Shown one piece after another: positions 6,392 through 14,476 of a DNA stretch of 25,975 nt. The position numbers and the translations under genes are program-made. Source of the stretch: UBA3495 sp964629875. Lineage in GTDB: Bacteria; Chloroflexota; Dehalococcoidia; Lucifugimonadales; UBA3495. Within the stretch, counting starts at the first letter, position 1. The number at the start of each line of letters is the position of its first letter. The notes beneath the pieces were generated by a model that was not told the DNA's origin, ran no database searches, and was given only the letters and a program-made list of their open reading frames with translations. Location: NCBI GenBank assembly GCA_964629875.1, contig CAZVRK010000024.1, positions 1-25,975 of the forward strand, read 5' to 3'.

Positions 6392-7665
6392 CGGAATTCC
6401 GTTAATCCATAAGATGTTGTAATTATTGTTGGTAATAAAGTTTCATGCCGGTATACCATGATTTGATATAGCTTCTCTTCAGCCCATGGGGTGCTACTCT
6501 CTGACCCAAGATCATCTAGAATTAGCAAAGGCACGGTCTTTATTTGTTCGAATAGTTCATCGTATCCGATGGAGCTGTTGGGGCTGAAAGTTGTCCGCAA
6601 ATGATCTAACAAATCTGGTACAAATGCGAAGAATACTGAGTCTCCGGCTCTCAAGCTCTCTGCTGCCATAGCAACTGCTAGATGCGTTTTGCCAGAGCCA
6701 TGTGGTCCTGTGAGTAAAATCCATCCATTAGATTTTCCAGCAAATTTTCGCGCCGATGAGAGTGCATGTTGAAGAGATGCTTGTTGGTTGGATGTAGAAC
6801 TTGATCCGCCTCTATGATCGAAATTCGTGAAATTCATTCGGAGCATGCCTGAAGGGATATCTCCAATTCGCCTAGCAAGTCGAGTGTTATATTGCCCGAG
6901 TTGAAACACGTTAGAGAAATCTTCGGCAGTCTCTATACGACTTCTGAGGCTTTCATCTAATCTCTCCAGAGCTCCCCTTACGGTAATGACAGTTGCAAGC
7001 TGAGCATTAAAGCGGTGATTCAAAATTTGAAACAGTTTTTCTTGCGCCCATTGGCTCACTGATTGCGTATTCAAGTCATCTAATACCAATAATGGTACAT
7101 TTTTAACTTGTTCAAACAGAACGTCGTAGGTTGTTTCATTGTCAGGAGCGTAAGTAGACCTCAGGTGATCAAGTAATTCTGATGATATTATGAAAAATGT
7201 TGTTAGCCCATTTTCGATACAATGGTTTGCTATAGAAACTGCTAGTTGAGTTTTTCCGGAACCACTTGGTCCTGTAAATATTATCCAGCCATATGGTTCA
7301 GCCGCATATTGTATAGCCGCTGATAGAGCTTTAGAGAATCTCTGCTGACTGATAGTATCAGGCAATGGACCTTCTGACTTTGTTTGACTGAATGAAATCC
7401 GATTAAGGGGTCCCAGATTGCTGTATCGGCGTAGTGATTCTACTTGAGTGTTGTTATCATGCAGTTCATGACACTTACAGGGAAAGGCCTGGCCAAAATC
7501 TGGATGTCCGACTGGTACTGCTCGACTAACCCATCCAGCACCCTGGCAAATATTGCATACTTCAGTTGTTTCCAGACTCCCATGGGAAGTGTCCTCTAAT
7601 CTGTCTGTATTCCTCAATGTGGCTTGTTCGGTTATCCTTCTCAGAATATCTCCCAGATTTTCCAC
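6392..7665 (-). CDS. DnaC/IstB-type helicase loader with two AAA+ domains, C-terminus lost in gap
   Basis: The visible 424 residues begin MENLGDILRRI, followed by a Cys cluster (CNICQGAGW, then CKC about 30 residues on) that probably binds zinc. Two homologous AAA+ modules follow. The first has Walker A GPSGSGKTQ and Walker B LLVLDDLN. The second has Walker A GPHGSGKTH and Walker B LLILDDLGSE and is cut by the gap. The modules align over DLLDHLRTTFSPN-like and WAEEKLYQI-like segments, which shows an internal duplication. DnaC-type loaders place the DnaB hexamer on DNA and normally have one AAA+ domain. The SRIET segment of module 1 fits the arginine-containing sensor/finger region. Its start overlaps the end of the dnaD-like gene by 104 bp. 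The context (rplI, dnaB, dnaD-like) supports a role in replication initiation or restart. Confidence 0.82.
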
Positions 7666-8302
7666 TGTCTCTCCCCTCGTTGCTCCATCTTTTTAAGATA
7701 GCCGATATATATGCCCAATTTCGTACATTGTGATTAACAGCTATATCGAACGCTTCCTTTAACCATTCTGCTGGGTAAATTTCCTCAGCATCACGAAGTT
7801 GTTCAGCCAACATTGGAGATATAGTACCAATGTTATTCTCATAAAGTGAGAAAATATTGTGCACTTCCGACACTTTAGAATGAGGATATTCTACTGATTC
7901 TACAAATGCTTTTTCAACACCCATGTCATTTCTATTGATGGCAATTAGAGCTTTACGATGTGATTCTGTGTTTATCAGGTAATAGATGTTTGAGGTAGTA
8001 GTCGTGTTCTGATTATATGTAAGGAGAGTATTTCGGTTAGTAGCTAATGCTAATCCTTTATAAATAGACGCCTCAGTATTATCTCCGTAGTTATTGAGCC
8101 CTTCGACTAGAACTTTATCGTTAAGAAATTCATTGATATGGATTGGACGTACTGCTCCCTTTTTTTGCTTGGTTAACCAAAAGCCACGTAAAGTCACCTT
8201 GAGTTCCGCTAGATCTGTAATCTCCTGGAGAAGTACTCCTAGAACAGGATCAGGTACAGATGTAACTCGGACATTCTGTGGGAACCCTGCAAAATCCGTC
8301 AT
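7562..8302 (-). CDS. DnaD-like replication protein
   Basis: A 246-residue protein whose C-terminal third resembles the DnaD/DnaB_2 domain: ISPMLAEQLRDAEEIYPAEWLKEAFDIAVNHNVRNWAYI-type helices, then AILKRWSNEG and YRQIRGHFPWE at the end. In DnaD and related primosomal proteins this domain binds DNA and helps load the replicative helicase. The N-terminal part (VLGVLLQEITDLAELKVTLRGFWLTKQK) resembles the winged-helix part of Chloroflexota DnaD-like proteins. It starts by a 4-bp ATGA overlap with the dnaB stop, indicating translational coupling, and its 3' end overlaps the DnaC-like gene by 104 bp. The domain call is from pattern and neighbourhood, so it is a little less certain than dnaB. Confidence 0.75.
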   Translation of the reverse strand: MTDFAGFPQNVRVTSVPDPVLGVLLQEITDLAELKVTLRGFWLTKQKKGAVRPIHINEFLNDKVLVEGLNNYGDNTEASIYKGLALATNRNTLLTYNQNTTTTSNIYYLINTESHRKALIAINRNDMGVEKAFVESVEYPHSKVSEVHNIFSLYENNIGTISPMLAEQLRDAEEIYPAEWLKEAFDIAVNHNVRNWAYISAILKRWSNEGRDSGKSGRYSEKDNRTSHIEEYRQIRGHFPWESGNN

Positions 8303-9666
8303 GGTTCATTGGTCCTTGGCAGCGACTCAAACCTGATAAAATCTCCATGAAACAGGAGTTTGATGCTTCCTGGCTGTCCATGGCGGTGCTTACTAACAAT
8401 AAGCTCGGTTATACCTTTTGGATATGGTCTTCCAGGAAAATGTTGCTCCCATTCTTCTTCAGTGTAATATAGGTCTTCTCTATATATAAACATGACAATA
8501 TCTGCATCTTGTTCAATGCTTCCGCTGTCACGGAGATCCGATAGTTGTGGCCTGTGGCCTGGCCTATTTTCAACTACCCTACTGAGCTGTGAACACGTGA
8601 TGACGGGTATGTTAAGGTCTCTGGCCATACCTTTGATGGACCGTGATATATCGCTGATTTCTTGTACTCTATTTTCTCCGTACCTACCTCTACCTTCTCC
8701 CTGAATCAATTGAAGATAATCTATAACAACCATATCTAACGATTGTTCCAACGATAATCTTCGAGCTTTGCTTCGCATTTCAACTATACCTTGGAAAGGT
8801 GTATCGTCGATATAGACTGGCAGGTCCGACAATGCGCCTATCGTGGTGATGACTTTTTCTTGCTCGCGTAAGTTTAGCAATCCTCTTCTTATTCGCAGTG
8901 GGTCTACTTCCGCTTCTGATGCAAGTATTCTAAGGGCTAACTGTTCTCGACTCATTTCAAGGCTGAAAATTCCAGCGGATACTCCTGTTTTAGCTGCGTT
9001 TATGCATACATTTATCGCTAATGTGCTTTTCCCGAGACCTGGCCGAGCTCCTAAGATGACCATATCGGATCTCTGTATACCCCCCAGCAATTGATCTAAA
9101 TCATCGAAGCCGGTCACTAGAGGTGCGCTATTGATATCCATTACGTCTGCGCTGTTAACATCTTGTAAGTATTGGTCATATATCTGGCGTAGTGGCATAA
9201 ATCCACGCTCAGATTCAGCCCCTCTAACTTGGAAAAGAGTGTCCTCTGCTCTTCGCAGAGTCGCGTCTACGTCATCCGTATCTTCGTAACCTAAGGACGA
9301 GATTTTATCTGCAGCACCTATGAGTTTCCGCATTACAGACGCTCGAGCAATTAGTGCCGCATAGTATTCTGCGTGTACTGAAGTGGGGGTAACCGAGATT
9401 AAGTGGCTTAAGTAAGCCATACCACCAATATTATCAAGTTGGTTTGTTCTTGATAGCTCACGTGCGACTGTGACTTGATCTATCCCTTCGCTTCTTTGGA
9501 AAAGATCTACACAAGCTGCGAAACAGGATCGGTTTCTCTCTCGGTAAAAATCGTCAGATCTTAATAAGCTGGACACGCGCAAGAAGGAGTCGCTGTCTAT
9601 GAGTAGAGACCCAATTACAGCTTCTTCAGCTTCGATGTCGTGCGGGAGTAATCTCTCCGCGTACAT
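8299..9666 (-). CDS. dnaB: Replicative DNA helicase DnaB
   Basis: The 455-residue protein has the helical DnaB N-terminal domain (LLPHDIEAEEAVIGSLLID at 6-24, to about 105), a linker, and a RecA-like C-terminal domain. Walker A is GARPGLGKST (206-215), Walker B is MVVIDYLQL (D316), and the later block QLSDLRDSGSIEQDADIVMF holds the conserved DnaB glutamine/arginine region. It is the hexameric 5'-3' helicase at the replication fork. No intein or truncation is seen, and the length is normal. It lies 5 nt after rplI and overlaps the dnaD-like gene by 4 bp, so rplI-dnaB-dnaD-dnaC form one transcription unit. Confidence 0.97.
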   Translation of the reverse strand: MYAERLLPHDIEAEEAVIGSLLIDSDSFLRVSSLLRSDDFYRERNRSCFAACVDLFQRSEGIDQVTVARELSRTNQLDNIGGMAYLSHLISVTPTSVHAEYYAALIARASVMRKLIGAADKISSLGYEDTDDVDATLRRAEDTLFQVRGAESERGFMPLRQIYDQYLQDVNSADVMDINSAPLVTGFDDLDQLLGGIQRSDMVILGARPGLGKSTLAINVCINAAKTGVSAGIFSLEMSREQLALRILASEAEVDPLRIRRGLLNLREQEKVITTIGALSDLPVYIDDTPFQGIVEMRSKARRLSLEQSLDMVVIDYLQLIQGEGRGRYGENRVQEISDISRSIKGMARDLNIPVITCSQLSRVVENRPGHRPQLSDLRDSGSIEQDADIVMFIYREDLYYTEEEWEQHFPGRPYPKGITELIVSKHRHGQPGSIKLLFHGDFIRFESLPRTNEP

Positions 9667-9671
9667 AGATA

Positions 9672-10121
9672 TTACTCTTCGTTTTCCGCATTAATATATA
9701 TAGTAGCCTGTATATCTGAAGACAAACGTAAAGTTATCTCATGCTCGCCTGGTTCCCGTATCGGCTCAATTACCTCTACAATTCGGCGGTCTATATCCCT
9801 TCCGAGAACTGATGTTAGTTCCTCAGCGATTCTATTGTTAGTGATAGCTCCATAGTATCGCCCAGTTGGTGTGACCCTTGCGGTAACATTAATCCTTGTA
9901 TTGTCTAGAAGTTGAGCCAATTCTTCCATCGCCTCAGTTTCTTTTATCCTCCGGGTATCTCCTGCTGATTTAATCTTATCTACCCGTTTAAGGATTTCAG
10001 GTGTTACCACCTGAGCCAGTCCCTTTGGCAGAAGGTAGTTTCGAGCGTACCCGTCGGCTACTTTTACTACTTCCCCTGCGTGAGCTTTGTCAGGTACGTC
10101 TTCTAGGAATATTACATGCAT
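9672..10121 (-). CDS. rplI: 50S ribosomal protein L9 (bL9)
   Basis: A 149-residue protein with the bL9 N-terminal signature (MHVIFLEDVPDKAHAGEVVKV then DGYARNYLLPKGLA), the long connecting helix (about 45-80) and the C-terminal domain with ITNNRIAEEL. It binds 23S rRNA at the base of the L1 stalk. Its length is normal. GAGG lies about 7 nt before the ATG. The rplI-dnaB order is common in bacteria, and here it heads the replication operon. Confidence 0.97.
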   Translation of the reverse strand: MHVIFLEDVPDKAHAGEVVKVADGYARNYLLPKGLAQVVTPEILKRVDKIKSAGDTRRIKETEAMEELAQLLDNTRINVTARVTPTGRYYGAITNNRIAEELTSVLGRDIDRRIVEVIEPIREPGEHEITLRLSSDIQATIYINAENEE

Positions 10122-10157
10122 GGCAGTCCTCTATTAACAACGGATAAATTAGAGTTC

Positions 10158-10186
10158 ATAATACACTATTCTGATAGTTACCTCAA
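10158..10186 (-). promoter_or_regulatory. Sigma-70-type promoter for the rplI-dnaB operon
   Basis: On the minus strand TTGAGG (10181-10186) is followed after exactly 17 nt by TATTAT (10158-10163). This gives a leader of about 30 nt before the rplI ATG. Confidence 0.5.
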
Positions 10187-10193
10187 AGCTTGT

Positions 10194-10221
10194 TTGACAC
10201 TGGGTCATGGTCATAATTAAT
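10194..10221 (+). promoter_or_regulatory. Possible promoter for tenA
   Basis: A perfect TTGACA (10194-10199) is followed after 16 nt by ATTAAT (10216-10221), a moderate -10. It lies about 50 nt before the tenA start and 8 nt beyond the opposing rplI -35. Confidence 0.35.
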
Positions 10222-10273
10222 CTGTATATAGTGGCGTTTTGGATTTTTTCATTCATTTGAGTAGGTTGAGATT

Positions 10274-10936
10274 ATGGGATTTGTAAGTGACGTAGAGACT
10301 GAATATCAGGCAATACGGGATGGTATTCTGGGACATCCTTTTATTGTTGGCGTAGGTAACGGTACGCTTAATGTCAAGAACTTTAAGCATTATGTGCTAC
10401 AGGATTATGTGTACTTGATTGATTACAGCAGAGTTTTAGCTGTGGCTTCCGCGAAAGCTCCGGACTTAGACACTATGAGTTGGTTTGCCAGTTTGCTGGA
10501 TGAAACCTTGAATATTGAAATGGATCTCCATAGAAAATATTGTCAGGAATTTGGTATAACTCTTTCAGATTTGGAACAGACTATAGCTTCTCCAACAACT
10601 ATTGCGTATACGAGTTTTTTGTTGAAAACGGCATACCATGGGACGTTCGCCGAGTTAGTTGCTGCCTTATTGCCTTGTCAGCTTGGATATTGGGAGATAG
10701 GCGAACATCTTTCAAATCTGGGTAAGCCTAGTGATGCGCCTTTGTACAGTCAGTGGATTGATATGTACACTTCAGAGGAATTTGGAGAATTAGCTTCTAC
10801 TATTCGAGGATTGGCAGATAATTTAGGAGCTATAGTCGGTCCTGAGGAGAAATTGAAAATGGCAGATTCATATCTGACTAGCTTAAGGTTTGAGCACCTG
10901 TTCTGGGATATGGCTTACAATTTAGAGCAGTGGTAA
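10274..10936 (+). CDS. tenA: TenA/thiaminase II-family protein
   Basis: This 220-residue all-helical protein matches the TenA family: HPFIVGVGNGTL near the N-terminus, QDYVYLIDYSR (D44 and Y48), LLPCQLGYWEIG with the nucleophilic C135 and Y139, and E207 near the C-terminus (RFEHLFWDMAY). TenA enzymes hydrolyse aminopyrimidine breakdown products of thiamin so that the pyrimidine can be salvaged, or hydrolyse thiamin itself. All the key residues appear present, so it is probably active. No other thiamin gene is adjacent, so its physiological substrate is inferred from the family. It is a single gene, convergent with moaE, and I see no clear terminator in the 41 nt between them. Confidence 0.92.
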   Translation: MGFVSDVETEYQAIRDGILGHPFIVGVGNGTLNVKNFKHYVLQDYVYLIDYSRVLAVASAKAPDLDTMSWFASLLDETLNIEMDLHRKYCQEFGITLSDLEQTIASPTTIAYTSFLLKTAYHGTFAELVAALLPCQLGYWEIGEHLSNLGKPSDAPLYSQWIDMYTSEEFGELASTIRGLADNLGAIVGPEEKLKMADSYLTSLRFEHLFWDMAYNLEQW

Positions 10937-10977
10937 TTCAGATATTCTAGCCGATTCTGTCATATGTGTAGTATATT

Positions 10978-11421
10978 CTATACAGTCTCCTGTTTAGTCT
11001 CTTCAAGCTCATGATTTTCGCAAGCTACCCAATGTGATCCGCCTTCAAATATTTCCTTTTTCCAAATAGGAACGATCTCTTTCACGCGGTCTACTATTTT
11101 TTGGCATGCCATAAAAGCTTCTTTCCTGTGAGGTGACGCAACAACCACTACTAGGCTTATCTCACTTATATCAACAACACCGATACGGTGAGATATAGCG
11201 ATATCTTCTATAGAGAATTGTTGTTGCATTTCCTTACGGATTTCATCAAGCTTTTTAGTAGCCATATCTTCGTAGGCTTCGTATTCCAACCTTATTACCT
11301 TTTTGCCATCGAACGAGTCTCTCGTCGTACCTAGAAAGGTTACTACTGCGCCATTGGCACTACTGCGCATAGCTTCAGTCAATCCTTCAGGATCCAGTTT
11401 GTCGAAAGTAATATTTATCAT
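10978..11421 (-). CDS. moaE: Molybdopterin synthase catalytic subunit MoaE
   Basis: About 147 residues. Family features are GAVVTFLGTTRD (24-35), LEYEAYEDMA, ISHRIGVVDI, VVVASPHRKEAF with H98 and R99, and the C-terminal IWKKEIFEGGSHWV with the active-site lysines K121/K122. With thiocarboxylated MoaD it converts cyclic pyranopterin monophosphate to molybdopterin. The frame is open to 11454, but I chose the ATG at 11419-11421: it has GGAGG 6-7 nt upstream, follows the moaD stop by 2 nt and begins with the family-like MINITF. The tight spacing indicates translational coupling with moaD. Confidence 0.95.
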   Translation of the reverse strand: MINITFDKLDPEGLTEAMRSSANGAVVTFLGTTRDSFDGKKVIRLEYEAYEDMATKKLDEIRKEMQQQFSIEDIAISHRIGVVDISEISLVVVVASPHRKEAFMACQKIVDRVKEIVPIWKKEIFEGGSHWVACENHELEETKQETV

Positions 11422-11423
11422 TT

Positions 11424-11669
11424 TTACCCTCCGCTGACCGGTGGAATAAGGCAAACATCATCTCCCTCGTATAGTATATCCGTCGTTTCTGCATATTCAG
11501 CGTTGACGGCTACTACTATATTTACGGACGGGGGCGCTATAAACGGGAATTCCCCACGAATTTCTGCGACTAAGTTTGCAACACTAGCCATTTCTGGAAG
11601 AATCACAGTGTGCTTCTTCTTGCCTACGCGTTCTCTATAAAGCGCGAAAAACGTTACTTCGATGTTCAT
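11424..11669 (-). CDS. moaD: Molybdopterin synthase sulfur carrier MoaD
   Basis: An 81-residue ubiquitin-fold protein ending in PPVSGG. The C-terminal Gly-Gly is the site that is adenylated and turned into a thiocarboxylate for sulfur transfer to the pterin. The block YEGDDVCLIPPVSGG matches the family. It is directly followed by moaE, so the two synthase subunits are made together. No other moa, moe or molybdoenzyme gene is in the window. Confidence 0.95.
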   Translation of the reverse strand: MNIEVTFFALYRERVGKKKHTVILPEMASVANLVAEIRGEFPFIAPPSVNIVVAVNAEYAETTDILYEGDDVCLIPPVSGG

Positions 11670-11714
11670 ATTATTTGGCCGATCAAATGTGGTGCAATTC
11701 TACTTTAGTCTATC

Positions 11715-12509
11715 TTATCTGGTATCTTCATGCACTAGACTCAAGATCTCATGAAGAGCGTTGTATCCTGATTTGTTCAATGACCGATCTTCAAATAAGA
11801 AACCTTCCAAATGATTATTTTTATATAGCGACTCAATAGCCATTCCCGTGGAGAGCTTGCCAAATTTCCATGGGCAAAGAGTTTGCGGATATAGTAGTTT
11901 TAATTCGTTAGTGATGTTTTGTACGTCCGAAATATTACCGGATTTTTTTGCTTCTATCTCTATTTCATTATGTTTTACGGGCTCAGTATCAATATTATAT
12001 GTGACATGATCTATGGCCATTTCGGCGACCACATTCGATCTGTATGGACTTAAAATAGTCTTGGTTAGTCGATCATTGAGTCTCGTTTGGATCAATTGTA
12101 ATCCGAGAATTTGCAAGGCGATATGAGGATCCAATGATGAAATATTGTCTGGCGTCGGTTTTAATTGCAGACCTTCTTTCTTTAATTCGCCGGTTATTTC
12201 ACTGAGTGAGTCTGGAGACCATGGTCTTTCTATTTCAACCTTGTTTGTGATTTCATTATCTACATATTCAGGAGAGCCTTTTAGTGTTATCAGTATGTCC
12301 TGATTAGATTGTCTTATACGCAGGCTGCATCCCGATCTGTGCAAGGATGTGTTTATGTCATCATAATAAGAGTCAGTGATTGATATGAAGCGACCTTGTA
12401 TTATTGGATATTGTCCTACTCTTTCGAGGGCAATGATTTTATCGATCGTATCAATATTGATTTGGCTTCTGTCGTTTGCAATTATTAATGTGGATTCGAT
12501 TTCATTCAT
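11715..12509 (-). CDS. CYTH-domain protein (triphosphate tunnel metalloenzyme-like)
   Basis: A 264-residue protein with CYTH-like blocks: an N-terminal strand NEIESTLII, YYDD followed by SLRIRQ, ILITLKG, VEIERP, VVAEMAIDH and NEIEIEAKK. CYTH proteins form a beta-barrel tunnel that binds a triphosphate (inorganic triphosphate, thiamin triphosphate or ATP) with two metal ions. The usual N-terminal ExExK here reads EIEST, so both acidic residues are present but the lysine is not. This may alter activity or substrate. A C-terminal tail of about 50 residues is unassigned. It overlaps the upstream Nudix gene by 4 bp (ATGA), so the two are coupled and may act on related phosphate compounds. That functional link is inference. 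Confidence 0.75.
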   Translation of the reverse strand: MNEIESTLIIANDRSQINIDTIDKIIALERVGQYPIIQGRFISITDSYYDDINTSLHRSGCSLRIRQSNQDILITLKGSPEYVDNEITNKVEIERPWSPDSLSEITGELKKEGLQLKPTPDNISSLDPHIALQILGLQLIQTRLNDRLTKTILSPYRSNVVAEMAIDHVTYNIDTEPVKHNEIEIEAKKSGNISDVQNITNELKLLYPQTLCPWKFGKLSTGMAIESLYKNNHLEGFLFEDRSLNKSGYNALHEILSLVHEDTR

Positions 12510-13186
12510 TGGTCACGAACATTTTTTGGTGTCTCATTGAATATTTGCTCAAAAAAATACCCTGATGCTCTATTGAGCTTCAAAGTATTAATAATTTCTG
12601 ACTGTGTGTACCAGCCAATGACGTCCCCTTCTTCGCTTAATGAAGGCTCACCTACGCATTCGCACGAATATAATGTCCAGACATGATAAATGCTACCTCT
12701 CCGGCATTCGTCAAGCAATTCTATACCTTCATATGGTGTGATCCCTCCGGATATCTGTTCAATTGATATAACTCCTAGTCCTGACTCCTCAAAACATTCT
12801 CGGAGAGCGGACATATGAGGAGTTTCGCCAAGTTCGATATGTCCTGCTGGTATTGTGTAGTAACCTACCGGATACCTACGTCTTCGCATTAGGCAATACC
12901 TTATCTGGTCATATTCTTTTCTCCACAAAATTGTTCCTGCAGTGAAGTGTACGAGCTCATTATCTTCCCTAAACTTCCATATCATTGTTGGGTCGAATAC
13001 GAAAGCTCTGGGGTTTGAATGATCATCATGAGTATATTCTTCGGGACGCCATGAACCCGTTGGGATGACGGAACCATCGTCGATACAGAAGACTTGCGTC
13101 TCAAGTATTTTTCCATCTTCCGACTCGTCCCCCATAATTTCTCTTATTCGGGTTAAAATACCTCTTCGGTCTTCTTCTATGCTCAT
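12506..13186 (-). CDS. Nudix hydrolase
   Basis: The 226-residue protein contains a complete Nudix box at 115-137: G115, then HIELG, E121, then TPHMSAL, R129, E130, and ending EESGL. This fits GX5EX7REUXEEXGU, with Cys in the first hydrophobic position. Nudix enzymes hydrolyse nucleoside diphosphates linked to other groups, using Mg2+ held by the box glutamates. The N-terminal 80 residues (with VFCIDDGSV and AFVFDPTMIW) form an extension of unknown role. The start is preceded by only a weak Shine-Dalgarno. Its ATGA overlap with the CYTH gene indicates coupled translation. The substrate cannot be deduced. Confidence 0.88.
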   Translation of the reverse strand: MSIEEDRRGILTRIREIMGDESEDGKILETQVFCIDDGSVIPTGSWRPEEYTHDDHSNPRAFVFDPTMIWKFREDNELVHFTAGTILWRKEYDQIRYCLMRRRRYPVGYYTIPAGHIELGETPHMSALRECFEESGLGVISIEQISGGITPYEGIELLDECRRGSIYHVWTLYSCECVGEPSLSEEGDVIGWYTQSEIINTLKLNRASGYFFEQIFNETPKNVRDQ

Positions 13187-13304
13187 ATAGGTTTGACACT
13201 CGCTTAAAATTTCTGGAATAACTATACTCTATTGGTGGATTGTGTGAATACGTTAGGCCTGTTAGGAACTTTGTGGGCAGAATACTCATCATGTTGAGGT
13301 AGGT

Positions 13305-14387
13305 ATGGCAAATAAGAGTAGATTGATCAAAACTTTCATAGAATTAGTGCAAATTGACAGCCCTACAGGTGAGGAAGATGCTATGGACCAAGAGGTTTCT
13401 AATAGATTAGAAGCGCTTGGATTTAGTGTCTATCACGACTCATTCAAGAATGTAATAGCTAGCTTGCCGGGAATTGGTGAGCCGATAGTTTTATCGGCTC
13501 ACCTCGACACCGTGGAACCTGGGCGAGGTATAAAACCAATTTTAGATGGGGACACATTGAGATCGGATGGCACCACAATTTTAGGTGGAGATTGTAAATC
13601 TGGTGTCACAATAGTATTAGAGGCTTTGACGTCGGCTATAGAAGCTAACCTAGATCACGTCCCAATAGAAGTAGCTTTTAGTCGTGCTGAGGAAGGTGGA
13701 CTTGTTGGGGCTAGAAACATGGAGATGAGTCGCCTAACTGCCAAGAGAGGGATGGTTTTTGATGCTGAAGGAAATGCTAACCGTATAACGATTGGTGCGC
13801 CATACCAAAACGTTGTGAAAGCTCACATTAATGGAAGGGCCTCTCACGCTGGAATAGAGCCGGAGAAAGGAGTTTCGGCTATCTTGATAGCAGCTGAGAT
13901 TTTGACACAGCTCCCTCTAGGACGAATAGATTTTGAAACTACAGCTAATATTGGAGTTGTTAATGGCGGGATTAAACGAAATATAATCCCGGATTATACT
14001 TTTCTCGATGGAGAACTACGAAGCCTTGATCAGGCTAAATTTGAATATTACACTGACCAGTTTAGGGGTGTATTCACGCAGGTTTTAGAATCACATGAAG
14101 GTTGTTCAATAGATTTAGACATCGAAAATACATATGCCGGATATGTTGTGGACTGCGAAAATGAGACTGCTCAAATGATAGCTAGCGCTATTACAGAGAT
14201 TGGTTTGACTCCACAGTTTGAATATACCGGCGGAGGTTCAGATGCAAATATATTTTTTAAAAATGGTATCACTGCTCTTCCGATAGGAATTGGAGTTACT
14301 GGTTTTCACACTACTAGTGAGATGGCCGATATTGAACAAGTACTACTAGCTGCCGAGGTTTGTGAACGAGTGATAACCAGGGTTTAA
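13305..14387 (+). CDS. M20-family metallopeptidase, peptidase T-like
   Basis: A 360-residue di-zinc M20 peptidase. Metal and catalytic residues are visible as SAHLDTV (H66 and D68), GGDCKSG (D96), RAEEGGLVGA (E129/E130), VFDAEG (D153) and GFHTTSE (H335). The lid or dimerization domain (about 165-280) includes GRASHAG. The overall arrangement resembles the PepT-like group of M20 enzymes, which cleave di- or tripeptides or related amides. No signal peptide is present, so it is cytosolic. The ATG has GAGG about 8 nt upstream. It is followed 89 nt later by the exonuclease III gene, and I cannot tell whether they share a transcript. Confidence 0.9.
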   Translation: MANKSRLIKTFIELVQIDSPTGEEDAMDQEVSNRLEALGFSVYHDSFKNVIASLPGIGEPIVLSAHLDTVEPGRGIKPILDGDTLRSDGTTILGGDCKSGVTIVLEALTSAIEANLDHVPIEVAFSRAEEGGLVGARNMEMSRLTAKRGMVFDAEGNANRITIGAPYQNVVKAHINGRASHAGIEPEKGVSAILIAAEILTQLPLGRIDFETTANIGVVNGGIKRNIIPDYTFLDGELRSLDQAKFEYYTDQFRGVFTQVLESHEGCSIDLDIENTYAGYVVDCENETAQMIASAITEIGLTPQFEYTGGGSDANIFFKNGITALPIGIGVTGFHTTSEMADIEQVLLAAEVCERVITRV

Positions 14388-14408
14388 ATGGAGCATTCAT
14401 TTTTGTGG

Positions 14409-14438
14409 TTGACTAGCAGGTAATCTCGGAGTCACAAT
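14409..14438 (+). promoter_or_regulatory. Possible promoter for the exonuclease III gene
   Basis: TTGACT (14409-14414) is separated by 18 nt from CACAAT (14433-14438). A second -10-like TACAAT at 14451-14456 lacks a matching -35. Confidence 0.3.
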
Positions 14439-14476
14439 TCACGGACGTTTTACAATATACTCTGCGAGGGTTGATT

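Noticed and set aside
5371..7665. One 764-residue protein joining tandem AAA+ domains to a UGSC-associated domain
   Set aside because: It crosses exactly 100 N. Both halves lack family-expected ends at the gap, so they are two separate partial genes.
10540..10725. Frame nested within tenA
   Set aside because: It is an out-of-frame shadow of a well-supported gene, with no ribosome site or family match.
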